64,000 bases of DNA from Owenweeksia sp965214115. Lineage in GTDB: Bacteria > Bacteroidota > Bacteroidia > Flavobacteriales > Schleiferiaceae. Where the stretch lies: contig CBDCAU010000009.1 in the NCBI GenBank assembly GCA_965214115.1, positions 365,222-429,221 of the forward strand, in the 5' to 3' direction. Below, in pieces: positions 16,125 through 25,393 of this stretch (the stretch's first letter is position 1; every line of letters begins with the position of its first letter). Position numbers and translations under genes: made by a program. Below the pieces are notes generated by a model that was given only the letters and a program-made list of their open reading frames with translations, did no database searches and was not told the origin of the DNA.

Positions 16125-16904
16125 CTAAGGTTCCAAAAGCAACGGCTGGTCTCCGCCGCCGATAATTACTTTGGCGTTGGGTGATTTGGAAAGCTCTTGA
16201 TACACTTCCAAACTTTTGTAGCGGATAATGGCGGGCGTCAAACCTTCGGAAATAATTTTGTTGGCATCGCGCACGCCACCCGCCTCAATTTTCTTGCGTT
16301 CGGCTTCTTGCTTTTCTTTTTGAAGCACAAATTCCATCCGCTGCGCTTCTTGCTCGGCTTGCAGTTTTTCTTCGATAGCGCGGTAAAGCCCAGCGGGCAA
16401 AGTCACGCTTTTCAACAGCACCGCTTCTATCTCAAAACCACGGTCGCCCAGCAAATCCATCATTTTGGTGCGGATGGCTTTTTCGATGTCAAGCCGATTG
16501 CCGATGTGCATATCCTTGGCCATAAACTTGGCGGTGACGTCCGCCGCGGCCGCCCTGAAAACGGGCAGTATAATGGTGTTGAGGTAATCTTCGCCGATGG
16601 TGCCAATGACATCGGTAGCTTTGCTCGCTTCTACGTGGTATAGGATAGAAATCTGCGCCTCCACGTTCAGGCCTTCTTTGGAGGGCAGGGGCAAACTCAC
16701 CTCCAAATTTTGGGTGTTTATCGGCACCACTATGATTTTGGAAACGAAGGGGTTGAACCAGCGCGCCCCCGCCGGAAGGCTGGGTTCTTGGATTTTGCCG
16801 ATGGTTCGTTTCACGCCCACGTTGCCCTCGCGGACGGTAACGCAATTGCTGAATGTAAAGGAAAGTAGCACGGCCGCCGCCCAAATTATGTATGGATTTT
16901 TCAT
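16125..16904 (-). CDS. SPFH/prohibitin-like protein with lipoprotein-type signal
   Basis: This 259-residue protein has an SPFH domain (EGNVGVKRTIGKIQEP through LLKSVTLPAGLYRAIEEKL) followed by a charged coiled coil (EAQRMEFVLQKEKQEAERK). I start at the ATG at 16904, because the longer frame adds 22 residues before a clean signal (WAAAVLLSFTFSNC). The Cys in FSNC looks like a lipobox, which would place the protein on the periplasmic face. Most SPFH proteins use a plain membrane anchor. Its role is not predictable. A convergent gap of 82 bases separates it from the hydrolase. Confidence 0.82.
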   Translation of the reverse strand: MKNPYIIWAAAVLLSFTFSNCVTVREGNVGVKRTIGKIQEPSLPAGARWFNPFVSKIIVVPINTQNLEVSLPLPSKEGLNVEAQISILYHVEASKATDVIGTIGEDYLNTIILPVFRAAAADVTAKFMAKDMHIGNRLDIEKAIRTKMMDLLGDRGFEIEAVLLKSVTLPAGLYRAIEEKLQAEQEAQRMEFVLQKEKQEAERKKIEAGGVRDANKIISEGLTPAIIRYKSLEVYQELSKSPNAKVIIGGGDQPLLLEP

Positions 16905-17000
16905 TTTGAAGTGATTGGATTTCAAAACAAAAATCAATTTCAGTGCCAAGACGTGGCCGTGTCTCTGCAAAAAAGAAAGACGTTTTTTTTAGGATGAACA

Positions 17001-17792
17001 TCACTCATTCCGAACGTTACCGATGCTTGAAACCGTTTCATAAATATCGGTGGTATTCGCCACCAGCCGATCCAATTCCTGTTCAAAAAACAGTTCAATA
17101 TGAGGATTCCATTTGCCCTCGTTTTTGTTGAGATAAAGAAAACTGTTTTCCAAAGCATTTACATAGTCTTTTTTTTCATTGGAATCCGATATAAAAATAG
17201 GCGGACACATTTTATACATCAAGAGCCAGTTTTTGGCCATCCGCGTGGTGCGGCCGTTGCCGTCCACAAAGGGGTGGATCCGTATCAATTCGTGGTGAAA
17301 ATAAATGGCGCGCACGAGGGGGTTTTCGATGCGTTTCATTTGGTAGAATAAATCCGAAACCAGACCCGAAATACGGTGTGGCTCAGGACATAGATAACGG
17401 CCGATGAGCACATCACCCTGCCGATATTTATTAGGATGCCGAGCGTGCGATTCCGGCGAAATCAACCGGAAAAGCTGGAACAACTGCACCTCGGATTTGA
17501 ATTGCACATCGGCCAAAATTTCTTCGGTGATGAATTCCATCGCCACTTTCAGGAGCTTGGCGTACAGCTCGGTTTCCGCCTCGTCCTCCGCTTCCATCTG
17601 CGCGTTTTTGATGCTCAACAAATCTTTCAGTTTGGTGGTCTTGGTCAGGTAGGCATCCAAAAGATCGTCGGCGAGGTGGTGGCGGCTAAAAGTAATCAGC
17701 CGCAAAGTGGTGTCAATCGTGTGCTTGATTTGCCCTACTTTTTCAACATTTACCTTGAGATTTTCGGCCGGAAAAATTTTCATTTTAATCAT
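17001..17792 (-). CDS. Fic family protein, second type
   Basis: This protein of about 263 residues has a complete Fic motif, HPFVDGNGRTTR, at 173-184 and the upstream flap region SPESHARHPNKYRQG typical of the family. No clear (S/T)xxxE(G/N) inhibitory motif is visible in the N-terminal helices, and there is no C-terminal HTH. It is unlike the Fic protein at 10714 in length and domain content. An in-frame ATG nine bases downstream (17783) is an alternative start. It follows the hypothetical gene at 17826-18653 by 33 bases on the same strand. Confidence 0.88.
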   Translation of the reverse strand: MIKMKIFPAENLKVNVEKVGQIKHTIDTTLRLITFSRHHLADDLLDAYLTKTTKLKDLLSIKNAQMEAEDEAETELYAKLLKVAMEFITEEILADVQFKSEVQLFQLFRLISPESHARHPNKYRQGDVLIGRYLCPEPHRISGLVSDLFYQMKRIENPLVRAIYFHHELIRIHPFVDGNGRTTRMAKNWLLMYKMCPPIFISDSNEKKDYVNALENSFLYLNKNEGKWNPHIELFFEQELDRLVANTTDIYETVSSIGNVRNE

Positions 17793-17800
17793 CTTTTTTT

Positions 17801-17826
17801 AGGATAAAAATCCTGTAGAATAGGAT
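17801..17826 (-). promoter_or_regulatory. AGGAT half-site cluster before the second Fic gene
   Basis: AGGATAAAAATCCT at 17801-17814 is an inverted repeat, and a further AGGAT follows at 17822-17826, inside the gap before the Fic start. This is a possible operator. It is short enough to be chance. Confidence 0.3.
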
Positions 17827-18653
17827 TATTTATTTGACCTTTTTTTGTTTTCGATGTTCGCCAGAAATTCAATTTCCGAAAGAACAAAATCCCCATCCGG
17901 CTCCACCATTTTCCACTTCTTTAAAATGTCATTGTAAATCCAATGCCAGCGGTGCTGCAGGTTGGTTATTGCCGGAAAGAAATATCTTTTTCCGCCAAAG
18001 CGGCCCAGCCCGCTGAACATCATAAACCAAACAAACCTTGAACGCGCGCGGCGGCGGGTGGGGCGGTGGTTGATTTTGTAATCAAAACTGGCGAAAAAAG
18101 TCATCGCCCGCGAAAACATTGGGGTCAGTTTATCGAATAACGGCTGCACCACTTGCGACTGTTCGTGCCACAGAATTTCAGTATTGGCCTGCCAAATCAA
18201 GTCGTCCGAAACTTGAGATTTTTCATCAGCGCTCATTTGCACCCGCGCATCGTTTAGTTTTTCAAAAGCGCCAATGATGATAGAATGTTTTTTCCGCTCC
18301 GCCAATAGAGCTTGAAACGACTGAAAATCCAGTTGCCCAAAAGCCAGATGCACCCATCCGATTTCTGCATAAATAACATTGTTAATGATTCGGATGATTT
18401 GAAAATCGTCTTCCAATGTCCGGCTTTTCTTCCCGCAGGTGGCCGAAAAAGATTTGATGCCCGTGCTTTTCCAGTTCCATAATTTCAATTTTTCACCAAT
18501 GTGGAAAGAAGCAAAAGCCGCCATCCCCGCCCACTTATAGAGTTGTGGATTATGTTGATACAATCGCGCGTAGTAACTGGTAATGAGCCTATTGCGATGA
18601 ATCACCTGACGTTCGGGCAGCAAGTAGAGATTGTATTTTAGATGAACGCTCAA
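17826..18653 (-). CDS. hypothetical protein, helical
   Basis: This 275-residue protein is rich in aromatic residues and helix-forming sequence (YYARLYQHNPQLYKWAGMAA, WVHLAFGQLDFQSFQALL). A basic stretch, RPTRRRARSRF, lies near 205. There is no signal peptide or clear membrane segment. A weak resemblance to DUF2515-type proteins is from memory only. It sits just upstream of the Fic gene on the same strand and may be co-transcribed, but a functional link is not shown by the sequence. Confidence 0.6.
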   Translation of the reverse strand: MSVHLKYNLYLLPERQVIHRNRLITSYYARLYQHNPQLYKWAGMAAFASFHIGEKLKLWNWKSTGIKSFSATCGKKSRTLEDDFQIIRIINNVIYAEIGWVHLAFGQLDFQSFQALLAERKKHSIIIGAFEKLNDARVQMSADEKSQVSDDLIWQANTEILWHEQSQVVQPLFDKLTPMFSRAMTFFASFDYKINHRPTRRRARSRFVWFMMFSGLGRFGGKRYFFPAITNLQHRWHWIYNDILKKWKMVEPDGDFVLSEIEFLANIENKKRSNK

Positions 18654-18756
18654 GGGGCGGGCGGCTCGGTATTTTTAAACTTTCGTGGAATTTGTCATCC
18701 ACATCCTGCAAAGGTTAGGATATTTGCCGTGGGAAAAACGATAAACATTCCCGCGG

Positions 18757-19368
18757 ATGGTCGAGATTTTAACAACCATATTTTTCATCTTCGCGGTCAT
18801 CGACCCGATCGGCTCGATCCCCGTGTATTTGGAGGCCACCAAACAGTTTGACCTCCGCCACAAAAAGCAAATCGCCATCCGCGCCTGCATCGTCGCTTTT
18901 CTCATCCTTCTCTTTTTCATCGTCATCGGGCAGTTGATTTTGGAAGGGATGTCCGTTTCGTTGGACGCGTTTCAGATTTCCGGCGGGGTCATCCTCTTCC
19001 TGTTTGCCCTTACGATGATTTTCGGTGATGGAAAACCGGAACAGGAGAAAAACCGCATCACCGACTACCACCACGTTACCATCTTCCCGCTTGCCATCCC
19101 CTCCATCGCTTCCCCCGGCGCCATTATGGCCGTGGTGCTCCTCACGGACAATCATATCTATACCATTCAGCAACAGATAGTTACCACCTTATTGGTGTTG
19201 CTGGTCATCGGGCTCACCTGTCTTATCCTTCTGTCGGCGCGTCATCTGCGCAGAATTATCGGCGGCTACGGAATTACGGTTATCAGTAAAATTATGGGAT
19301 TGATTTTGGCCTCCTACGCCGTGCAAAGTATCCTGAGCGGCATCAGCAATTATTTTGTAAAAATTTAA
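18757..19368 (+). CDS. MarC family integral membrane protein
   Basis: This 203-residue protein has six hydrophobic segments and the family hallmarks FFIFAVIDPIGSIPVYL at the N-terminus and PLAIPSIASPGAI in the middle. MarC proteins are inner-membrane proteins, classed as possible neutral amino acid transporters; their real role is unsettled. Length matches the family. The ATG at 18757 begins right at the first helix. It stands alone between the divergent hypothetical gene and the MscS-like gene (63-base gap). Confidence 0.88.
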   Translation: MVEILTTIFFIFAVIDPIGSIPVYLEATKQFDLRHKKQIAIRACIVAFLILLFFIVIGQLILEGMSVSLDAFQISGGVILFLFALTMIFGDGKPEQEKNRITDYHHVTIFPLAIPSIASPGAIMAVVLLTDNHIYTIQQQIVTTLLVLLVIGLTCLILLSARHLRRIIGGYGITVISKIMGLILASYAVQSILSGISNYFVKI

Positions 19369-19431
19369 TTTATGAATGTCCAAAACAGGGTTGTCCAGCC
19401 TCGTGCCTTTCTTTAGATAAACAATAGCAAA

Positions 19432-19944
19432 ATGGAATTCAACTACGCCAAAATAGTCGAGACGCTGGTGGTGATTGTGTTGTACCTCGCCTTACGAAAC
19501 CTGAGTTTCCGGCTCGTCAACCGCACGATGGCGGAGCGGCTCGTGCCGAAGCCCCGTGGGATGGCGATGAAGAAAATCACCAACCTGACCTTCACTTTGG
19601 TGGCGCTCATTCTCATCATTTTAATTTGGGGCGTTAATCATTCTGATTTGGCCATTTTCGTCGGGTCAGTGCTCACGGTTATCGGCGTGGCGATGTTTGC
19701 CCAATGGTCGCTCCTTTCCAACATCACGTCCAGTGTCATCATCTTTTTCAACCATTCCGTAAAGGCGGGCGACGAAATTGAGATAATGGAAGCTAAAGAT
19801 TACGCGATTGAAGGCATAGTCCTAAATATTGGGCTATTTTTCGCGAGCCTGCAAACTGCCGACGGCGAAGAACTGACCTTGCCGAACAATGTTTTTATTC
19901 AAAAACTGATCAAGAAAAAAAAGCCCGCCCGCTCAGAGGAATAA
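19432..19944 (+). CDS. small MscS-like mechanosensitive channel protein
   Basis: This 170-residue protein has membrane helices at about 8-25, 45-65 and 70-100, then the pore-lining and beta-domain start of MscS (FAQWSLLSNITSSVIIFFNH, followed by VKAGDEIEI). It ends soon after the beta domain with a Lys-rich tail. It therefore lacks the C-terminal alpha/beta vestibule of full-length MscS. Small MscS-domain proteins exist, so this is probably complete. Role in osmotic release is inferred from family. Confidence 0.82.
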   Translation: MEFNYAKIVETLVVIVLYLALRNLSFRLVNRTMAERLVPKPRGMAMKKITNLTFTLVALILIILIWGVNHSDLAIFVGSVLTVIGVAMFAQWSLLSNITSSVIIFFNHSVKAGDEIEIMEAKDYAIEGIVLNIGLFFASLQTADGEELTLPNNVFIQKLIKKKKPARSEE

Positions 19945-20109
19945 TCTTAGAAAACCTTAAATGTGGCCTCATCTTTTTCAATAGAAATTTTTGATTCTAT
20001 TTTCGGAATGCGGATTTAGCTTGCCAAATACTTTATAATGAGGAATTTGTTTACGGTTTTTGCTGAAAAATGATTAACGGATTTTTGGCTTTGGAATTTC
20101 GCCGTTGGG

Positions 20110-20190
20110 GATTCCCGCAAACGCACCAACCCACAATACGGCACAGTTTCGCAAACTGAGTACTCCTCCTTTTGGAGAGAGGCTGGATGT
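20110..20190. repeat. degenerate dispersed intergenic repeat
   Basis: The gap 19945-20223 holds no gene. CTCCTCCTTTTGGAGAGAGG (20161-20180) followed by CTGGATGTGAGG is a worn copy of the TCCCCTCTCCTTTTGGGAGA element seen at 39221-39245. TATCTTCG near 20207, one base off the TAnnTTTG consensus, may be the promoter of the next gene. Confidence 0.45.
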
Positions 20191-20223
20191 GAGGCCAAAA
20201 ACCTTACTTATCTTCGCGCTTTG

Positions 20224-22218
20224 ATGCAATTCCTCTACCCACAATTTCTTTGGGCCCTCCTCGCACTTTCGGTGCCGCTCCTCATTCATTTTTTCAATTT
20301 TCGGCGCTACAAAACGGTTTATTTTTCGGACACGCGCTTACTGAAAAACGTCGCAAGACGCTCAAAATCAATCAATAGGCTCAAGCAAATTTTAATTATG
20401 ATTTCGCGGATGCTGGCTTTGGCCGCCTTGGTTTTGGCGTTCGCCCACCCCTTCATTCCCGCCGCCGAGAAGGCCGAAAAACTCGGCACGTTTTCCACCA
20501 TTTACATCGACAATTCGCCGAGTATGTTGAGCGGACCAGAACAAAATTCCTTACTCTCCCAAGCGCGTGGCAAGGCGGTGGAAATCATTCGCAACTTATC
20601 TGAAAATCAGCGCATTCAGATTTTGACCAACGATTTTCAAGGCCGCTCGCAAAATTTTTACACCAAAGCGGAAGCCATCAGTTTGGTGGATGAAATTCAG
20701 CCGTCTTACGCTTTTCGCGAAAGCGATGAAATTTGGACGCGCATCGAGCAAGCGCGCACCAAAAACGATGTGGAAGATTTACAAGTTTTTTTGATTTCTG
20801 ATTTTCAAAAAGCTGTTTTTCAAGATGTTGAATCGCCCAATGAAAATTGGCAACTCACTTTATTGCCGATGCAAATCGAGGAAGTTTCCGCCAATATTTC
20901 CATCGATTCGGTGTGGTTTGAAAAACCGATTTTACAACCCAGCTTCGACCAAGAATTGAAAGTACAAGTGAGCCAATCCGCTGGCAATCAGTCGCGTGAA
21001 GTGTCGCTCAGCCTTTCGGTTGATGATGCCTTGTTGGGTGCAAAAAAGGTGGAAATCCCTGCCGAGGGCAAGGCCACCGCCAGTTTCACCCTCCGCGCCG
21101 AGCGCGCCGCCAACTATCGCGGCGAAATTTCCGTGGATGCCGGCCCGCCTTTTTTCGACAACCAATTTTACTTTTCCTACGGCGTGGCACAGCCGTTCAA
21201 CGTCTTGCTAACGGGCGAGAATGCCCACTTGCCCAAATTCCAAAAATTGTTTGCGGATAGCATTTATCTTTTTGAATATCAAGAAATTAACGCGATTGAC
21301 TACGCCAGTTTGCCCGATTTTGATTTGATTATTTTGGATGCGCCCGCCGCCGTTCCCAGCGGTTTGGCGCAGGCGCTGGAAACCCATTTGGAAGCGGGCA
21401 AAAACGCGGTTTTGATTCCCTCGCCCGAATCGCCCAACACGCTCAATTCAGTCTTGAATTCGCTTCGTTTGCCCGCTTTGGGAAATCAAAAATCGGATGC
21501 CAAAACCTTGGAAATCAGTTGGGAAGACGAACATTTTCAGAATGTGTTCACCAACCGTCCCAAGCGGCCGGAATTGCCCATCGCCAACCAATATTACGCG
21601 TTTCCGCGCAGCGGCTATCCGCTTTTGGTTTTGGAAAACGGCGACCCGCTCGCCAGTCGGATTCCCGCGCAAAGCGGCCACGTATTTTTAATCACCGCGC
21701 CGCTCTCGCAAACCAATTTGGACGACCACCCGATTTTCGTTCCCTTGCTATTGAACGCCGCGCTTTTCAGTCGGGAAAACACGCCGCTTTATACGATTTC
21801 AGGAAAAAGTCGCGGGCCGGTGTTTAGCGGCGCGAGTGATGACAAACCTTTGTCAATCAAAACTTTAAACAATGAAGAATTGATTCCGCGCCAGCGAAAT
21901 CGCAACGGCCAAACCGAACTTTACGACTTGCCGCCGGAACTCGCACCCGCCATTTACGAAGTCCAAAATGGCCAAGAAAATGTAGGATTTTTGGCGCTCA
22001 ATCCACTTCCGCGCGAAAGCGACTGGCGCTTTTTTACCGATGAAGAAATCCGCGATAAACTGGGATTGGAAAATTCACGAATTTTGACCGCCGATGTCGG
22101 GAGCTTAGGTTTGAAAATCAACCGAAACTACTCAGGCACAGCGCTTTGGAAATGGTTTGTCTTGGCGGCAATCTTCTTTTTGTTGATAGAAATTTTATTG
22201 CTAAAATTTTGGAAATGA
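20224..22218 (+). CDS. BatA-domain protein with vWA-like region
   Basis: This 664-residue protein begins with the BatA N-terminal domain (FLYPQFLWALLALSVPLLIH, then FFNFRRYKTVYFSDT). A second helix follows (about 60-80), then a von Willebrand-like segment (IYIDNSPSM), a large extracytoplasmic domain, and a C-terminal helix. Such proteins belong to the Bat/aerotolerance family of Bacteroidota; the biochemical role is unclear. The ATG at 20224 is preferred to the TTG three bases before it. The stop overlaps the dihydroorotase-like gene by 4 bases (ATGA). Confidence 0.88.
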   Translation: MQFLYPQFLWALLALSVPLLIHFFNFRRYKTVYFSDTRLLKNVARRSKSINRLKQILIMISRMLALAALVLAFAHPFIPAAEKAEKLGTFSTIYIDNSPSMLSGPEQNSLLSQARGKAVEIIRNLSENQRIQILTNDFQGRSQNFYTKAEAISLVDEIQPSYAFRESDEIWTRIEQARTKNDVEDLQVFLISDFQKAVFQDVESPNENWQLTLLPMQIEEVSANISIDSVWFEKPILQPSFDQELKVQVSQSAGNQSREVSLSLSVDDALLGAKKVEIPAEGKATASFTLRAERAANYRGEISVDAGPPFFDNQFYFSYGVAQPFNVLLTGENAHLPKFQKLFADSIYLFEYQEINAIDYASLPDFDLIILDAPAAVPSGLAQALETHLEAGKNAVLIPSPESPNTLNSVLNSLRLPALGNQKSDAKTLEISWEDEHFQNVFTNRPKRPELPIANQYYAFPRSGYPLLVLENGDPLASRIPAQSGHVFLITAPLSQTNLDDHPIFVPLLLNAALFSRENTPLYTISGKSRGPVFSGASDDKPLSIKTLNNEELIPRQRNRNGQTELYDLPPELAPAIYEVQNGQENVGFLALNPLPRESDWRFFTDEEIRDKLGLENSRILTADVGSLGLKINRNYSGTALWKWFVLAAIFFLLIEILLLKFWK

Positions 22219-23498
22219 CAGGCGAAAATCATTCAAAAATTTTGATAAAAAAGGCGAAGATTATCGACCCCAATTCGCCTTTTCATAACCAGCAAAAAGA
22301 CATCTTGATTTCGGAAGATTTGGTACAAAAAATCGGTGATGATTTGGATGAAAAAGATTGCAAAATCATCGAGCATCCCAATTTGCACATTTCGGCGGGT
22401 TGGTTTGATTTGCGCGCCAACTTTTCGGATCCGGGCCGCGAAGAGCGCGAGGACATTGAAAGCGGCATCCGTGCGGCGATAGCGGGCGGCTTCACCGGAG
22501 TGGCGCTTTCGCCGGAAACCGAACCGCCCCTCGACAGCAAGGCCGACATTGAATATGTGTATCAAAAAGCGAGCGGGTTTCCCGTCAACCTTTTTCCTTA
22601 CGGAAGCATTTCAAAAGAACTCAAAGGTTTGGAAATCAGCGAAATGTACGATATGTGGCAGGCCGGCGCAGTTGGTTTTTCCCACGGAAAAAAGCCGATT
22701 GAAAACGCCGCTTTGATGCGGCTCGCCTTGTTGTATTCCAAAAATTTCGCGCCGCCGCTGCACGTTTTGTCCTTGGAAAATTCGCTCGGAAACGGGCAAA
22801 TGCACGAAGGCGAAACCAGCACGTTTTTAGGTTTGAAAGGCATTCCTGCTTTGGCGGAAGAAGTAGGCTTGCTCCGCGATTTGCGCTTGGCCGAATACAC
22901 GGAAAGCGCTTTGCATTTTATGAATATTTCATCCGCGCAAGGCGTTGATATTCTGAAAGATGCGCATCAAAAAGGCCAAGCTTTCACCGCCGATGTGGCA
23001 ATTGCTAAATTGATTTTCACCGATGCGGAACTGGACGGTTACGACACGCGATTTAAAGTTTTGCCGCCCCTCCGCTCGGAATCCGACCGAAAATCGTTGC
23101 TGAATGCAATCTGCGAAGAAGTCATCCAAGTCATCACCAGCGACCACAGCCCCGTGGATGTGGAAGGAAAAAAATGCGAATTTGACCAAGCCGAATTTGG
23201 TATGATTGGTTTGCAAACTTTGTTCGGTTCTTTAGGTAATTTAGATGAAGAATTAGATTTAGAAACCATTATCAAATGTATCGCTCAAAATCCGCGTAAG
23301 ATTTTGAACTTAGAAGTTCCTAAAATTGAGGAAGGAAGCTGGGCAGAATTCACACTTTTTGACCCTGAAAAAGAATGGACTTTCACCAAAGAAATGAACG
23401 AAAGCCGCTCTGACAATTCGCCATTTTTTGGCAGAAAAATGCGGGGCAAATCGTTGGGCATTATCAATAACGGCATTTTGGTTTGGATGCCCCACTAA
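22215..23498 (+). CDS. dihydroorotase homologue lacking metal-binding motif
   Basis: This 427-residue protein has the amidohydrolase-superfamily dihydroorotase fold. The usual DxHxHxRxPG motif reads WFDLRANFSDPG, so both metal His and the substrate Arg are replaced. Later landmarks remain, such as ITSDHSPVDVEGK with the conserved Asp. Catalytically dead dihydroorotase-like proteins (PyrC') are known as structural partners of aspartate transcarbamoylase, and this is a likely role. I start at the ATG at 22215, which overlaps the BatA gene stop (ATGA). An active PyrC should exist elsewhere in the genome. Confidence 0.85.
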   Translation: MTGENHSKILIKKAKIIDPNSPFHNQQKDILISEDLVQKIGDDLDEKDCKIIEHPNLHISAGWFDLRANFSDPGREEREDIESGIRAAIAGGFTGVALSPETEPPLDSKADIEYVYQKASGFPVNLFPYGSISKELKGLEISEMYDMWQAGAVGFSHGKKPIENAALMRLALLYSKNFAPPLHVLSLENSLGNGQMHEGETSTFLGLKGIPALAEEVGLLRDLRLAEYTESALHFMNISSAQGVDILKDAHQKGQAFTADVAIAKLIFTDAELDGYDTRFKVLPPLRSESDRKSLLNAICEEVIQVITSDHSPVDVEGKKCEFDQAEFGMIGLQTLFGSLGNLDEELDLETIIKCIAQNPRKILNLEVPKIEEGSWAEFTLFDPEKEWTFTKEMNESRSDNSPFFGRKMRGKSLGIINNGILVWMPH

Positions 23499-24607
23499 CC
23501 ATTGGCTACGAAGCCAAGCGCGCGTTTCACAACCGCAGCGGGCTGGGCAATTATTCCCGCAACTTAGTGCGCGCGCTATCCACTTATTATCCTGACAATC
23601 AATATCTTTTATACAATCCCAAAAAAGGTAAAGTTGATTTTGCCCGACATTTTAATAATGTGGAAGAGCGGCTACCCTCTTTAAAAAATAAGTTGTATCA
23701 AAATTTGTGGCGGCAAAAATTGGTCAGCGGGCGGGCGAAAAAAGATGGAGTGCAAATTTTCCACGGGCTGAGCCAAGAACTTCCGAGCGGATTACAAAAA
23801 CGTAGAATCAAAAGCGTTGTAACCGTTCACGATTTGATTTTTATTCGATACCCACAATTATACAAGCGTATTGATAGAAAAATTTATCACAAAAAAGTAA
23901 AAACCGCTTGCAAAAAAGCGGATAAAATTATAGTAATTAGCGAACAAACGCGACAAGATTTACAAGAATTTTTAAATATTCAAAAAGATAAAATTCAGGT
24001 TATTTATCAAGGTGCCAATCCGGTGCATTGGCAAACGTATTCGGATACTAAAATTGAAGAAACCTGCCGGAAATACAATTTACCGGAGAAATTTGGTCTT
24101 TTTATAGGCACTTTGGAAGAACGCAAAGGCGTCGCGCAACTTTTGGAAGCGCAACTGGCGACCCAAATTCCGATGGTTTACATTGGAAAAGAAACCAAAT
24201 TTTGGAAAAAAACGGTTTCACAAAAAGGATTTGAAAATCTCCATAATTTGATTTTCACGCCTTCCGTTTGGGACGATGAAGAACTGGCGCATATTTATCA
24301 GGCCGCTACCTTTTTCGCCTATCCTTCTGTTTTTGAAGGTTTTGGCATTCCTGTTTTGGAAGCGCTTTTGGCAAAAACGCCCATCATTACGTCCAACGTC
24401 AGTAGCCTGCCCGAAGCGGCGGGACCGAGTTCCATTTTGATAAATCCCACCGCAACGGACGAATTGGCCGAGGCAATGCAGCGCCTTTGGGACGATAAAA
24501 ACCAGCGCCAAAAAATGGCCGAGGAAGGTTTTACTTTTGCCCAACAATTTTCGGATTTAAATATCGCCGAAAAATGGAATCAATTGTACCGCTCGCTATT
24601 GGATTGA
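23483..24607 (+). CDS. glycosyltransferase family 4-type protein
   Basis: This 374-residue GT-B-fold enzyme has N-terminal GYEAKRAFHNRSGLGNYSRN, a hinge GLFIGTLEERKG, and the donor-site motif FAYPSVFEGFGIPVLEAL with its conserved Glu residues. Such enzymes use nucleotide sugars to build surface polysaccharide. The start is a TTG at 23483, overlapping the preceding gene by 16 bases; no ATG is closer to the homology start. The next gene follows by one base, so two glycosyltransferases are co-expressed. Sugar specificity is unknown. Confidence 0.88.
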   Translation: MDAPLTIGYEAKRAFHNRSGLGNYSRNLVRALSTYYPDNQYLLYNPKKGKVDFARHFNNVEERLPSLKNKLYQNLWRQKLVSGRAKKDGVQIFHGLSQELPSGLQKRRIKSVVTVHDLIFIRYPQLYKRIDRKIYHKKVKTACKKADKIIVISEQTRQDLQEFLNIQKDKIQVIYQGANPVHWQTYSDTKIEETCRKYNLPEKFGLFIGTLEERKGVAQLLEAQLATQIPMVYIGKETKFWKKTVSQKGFENLHNLIFTPSVWDDEELAHIYQAATFFAYPSVFEGFGIPVLEALLAKTPIITSNVSSLPEAAGPSSILINPTATDELAEAMQRLWDDKNQRQKMAEEGFTFAQQFSDLNIAEKWNQLYRSLLD

Positions 24608-24608
24608 T

Positions 24609-25364
24609 ATGCAAAAACTTACGGCCATAATTCCCACCGGAAACGAGGAGCATAATATTGAAGCGGTGCTGCGGTCGGTCAGTTTTGCGGATGAAATTTT
24701 GGTGGTTGATTCTTTCTCCACCGACAAAACAGTGGAACTCGCCAAACCGCTGGCTACCAATATCATACAGCGTGAATATGGAAATTCCGCTTCCCAAAAA
24801 AACTGGGCTATTCCGCAAGCGAAACACGAATGGATACTATTAGTGGATGCCGATGAGCGAGTAACTCCCGAATTACAAAAAGAAATTAAAAATATTCTTA
24901 AAACAGAAACAGAAAAAGATGCCTTTTGGATATATCGCCAAAATCATTTTATGGGTCAAAAATTAAATTACTCGGGATGGCAAGGCGATAAAGTAATTCG
25001 GTTATTTAGAAGAGATAAATGTAAATATGAAAAAAAACACGTTCACGCCGAAATTTTAGTGGATGGGAAAACAGGATTTTTAAAAAATAAATTAGAACAT
25101 TTTACCTATAAAAACTTACAACACTTTTTAAATAAATCTGACCGCTATTCTACTTGGAGCGCCAAAGACCGATTGAAAAAAACGGATAAAGTAACCGCCT
25201 TCCATTTATTTTGGAAACCCGTTTTCGGTTTTTTCAAAAACTATGTGCTGCGCTTGGGGTTTTTGGATGGAAAAGTGGGACTTATCATCGCAATGGATTA
25301 CGCTAATTACCTTTATATTAGGGCATTAAAAATGTGGCGCATTCAAGAAGGTGAAAGTTTATAA
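24609..25364 (+). CDS. glycosyltransferase family 2 (WaaE/KdtX-like)
   Basis: This 251-residue GT-A enzyme has IIPTGNEEHNIEAVLRSV, the metal-site LLVDADERV, and a C-terminal WSAKDRLKK region ending in an amphipathic membrane-associated segment. It resembles LPS-core glucosyltransferases of the WaaE/KdtX group. It starts one base after the preceding glycosyltransferase. With lpxK about 6 kb downstream, a role in lipopolysaccharide core assembly is plausible. Confidence 0.88.
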   Translation: MQKLTAIIPTGNEEHNIEAVLRSVSFADEILVVDSFSTDKTVELAKPLATNIIQREYGNSASQKNWAIPQAKHEWILLVDADERVTPELQKEIKNILKTETEKDAFWIYRQNHFMGQKLNYSGWQGDKVIRLFRRDKCKYEKKHVHAEILVDGKTGFLKNKLEHFTYKNLQHFLNKSDRYSTWSAKDRLKKTDKVTAFHLFWKPVFGFFKNYVLRLGFLDGKVGLIIAMDYANYLYIRALKMWRIQEGESL

Positions 25365-25393
25365 CCGATTGTTAAATCTTAGAAAATAGCATT

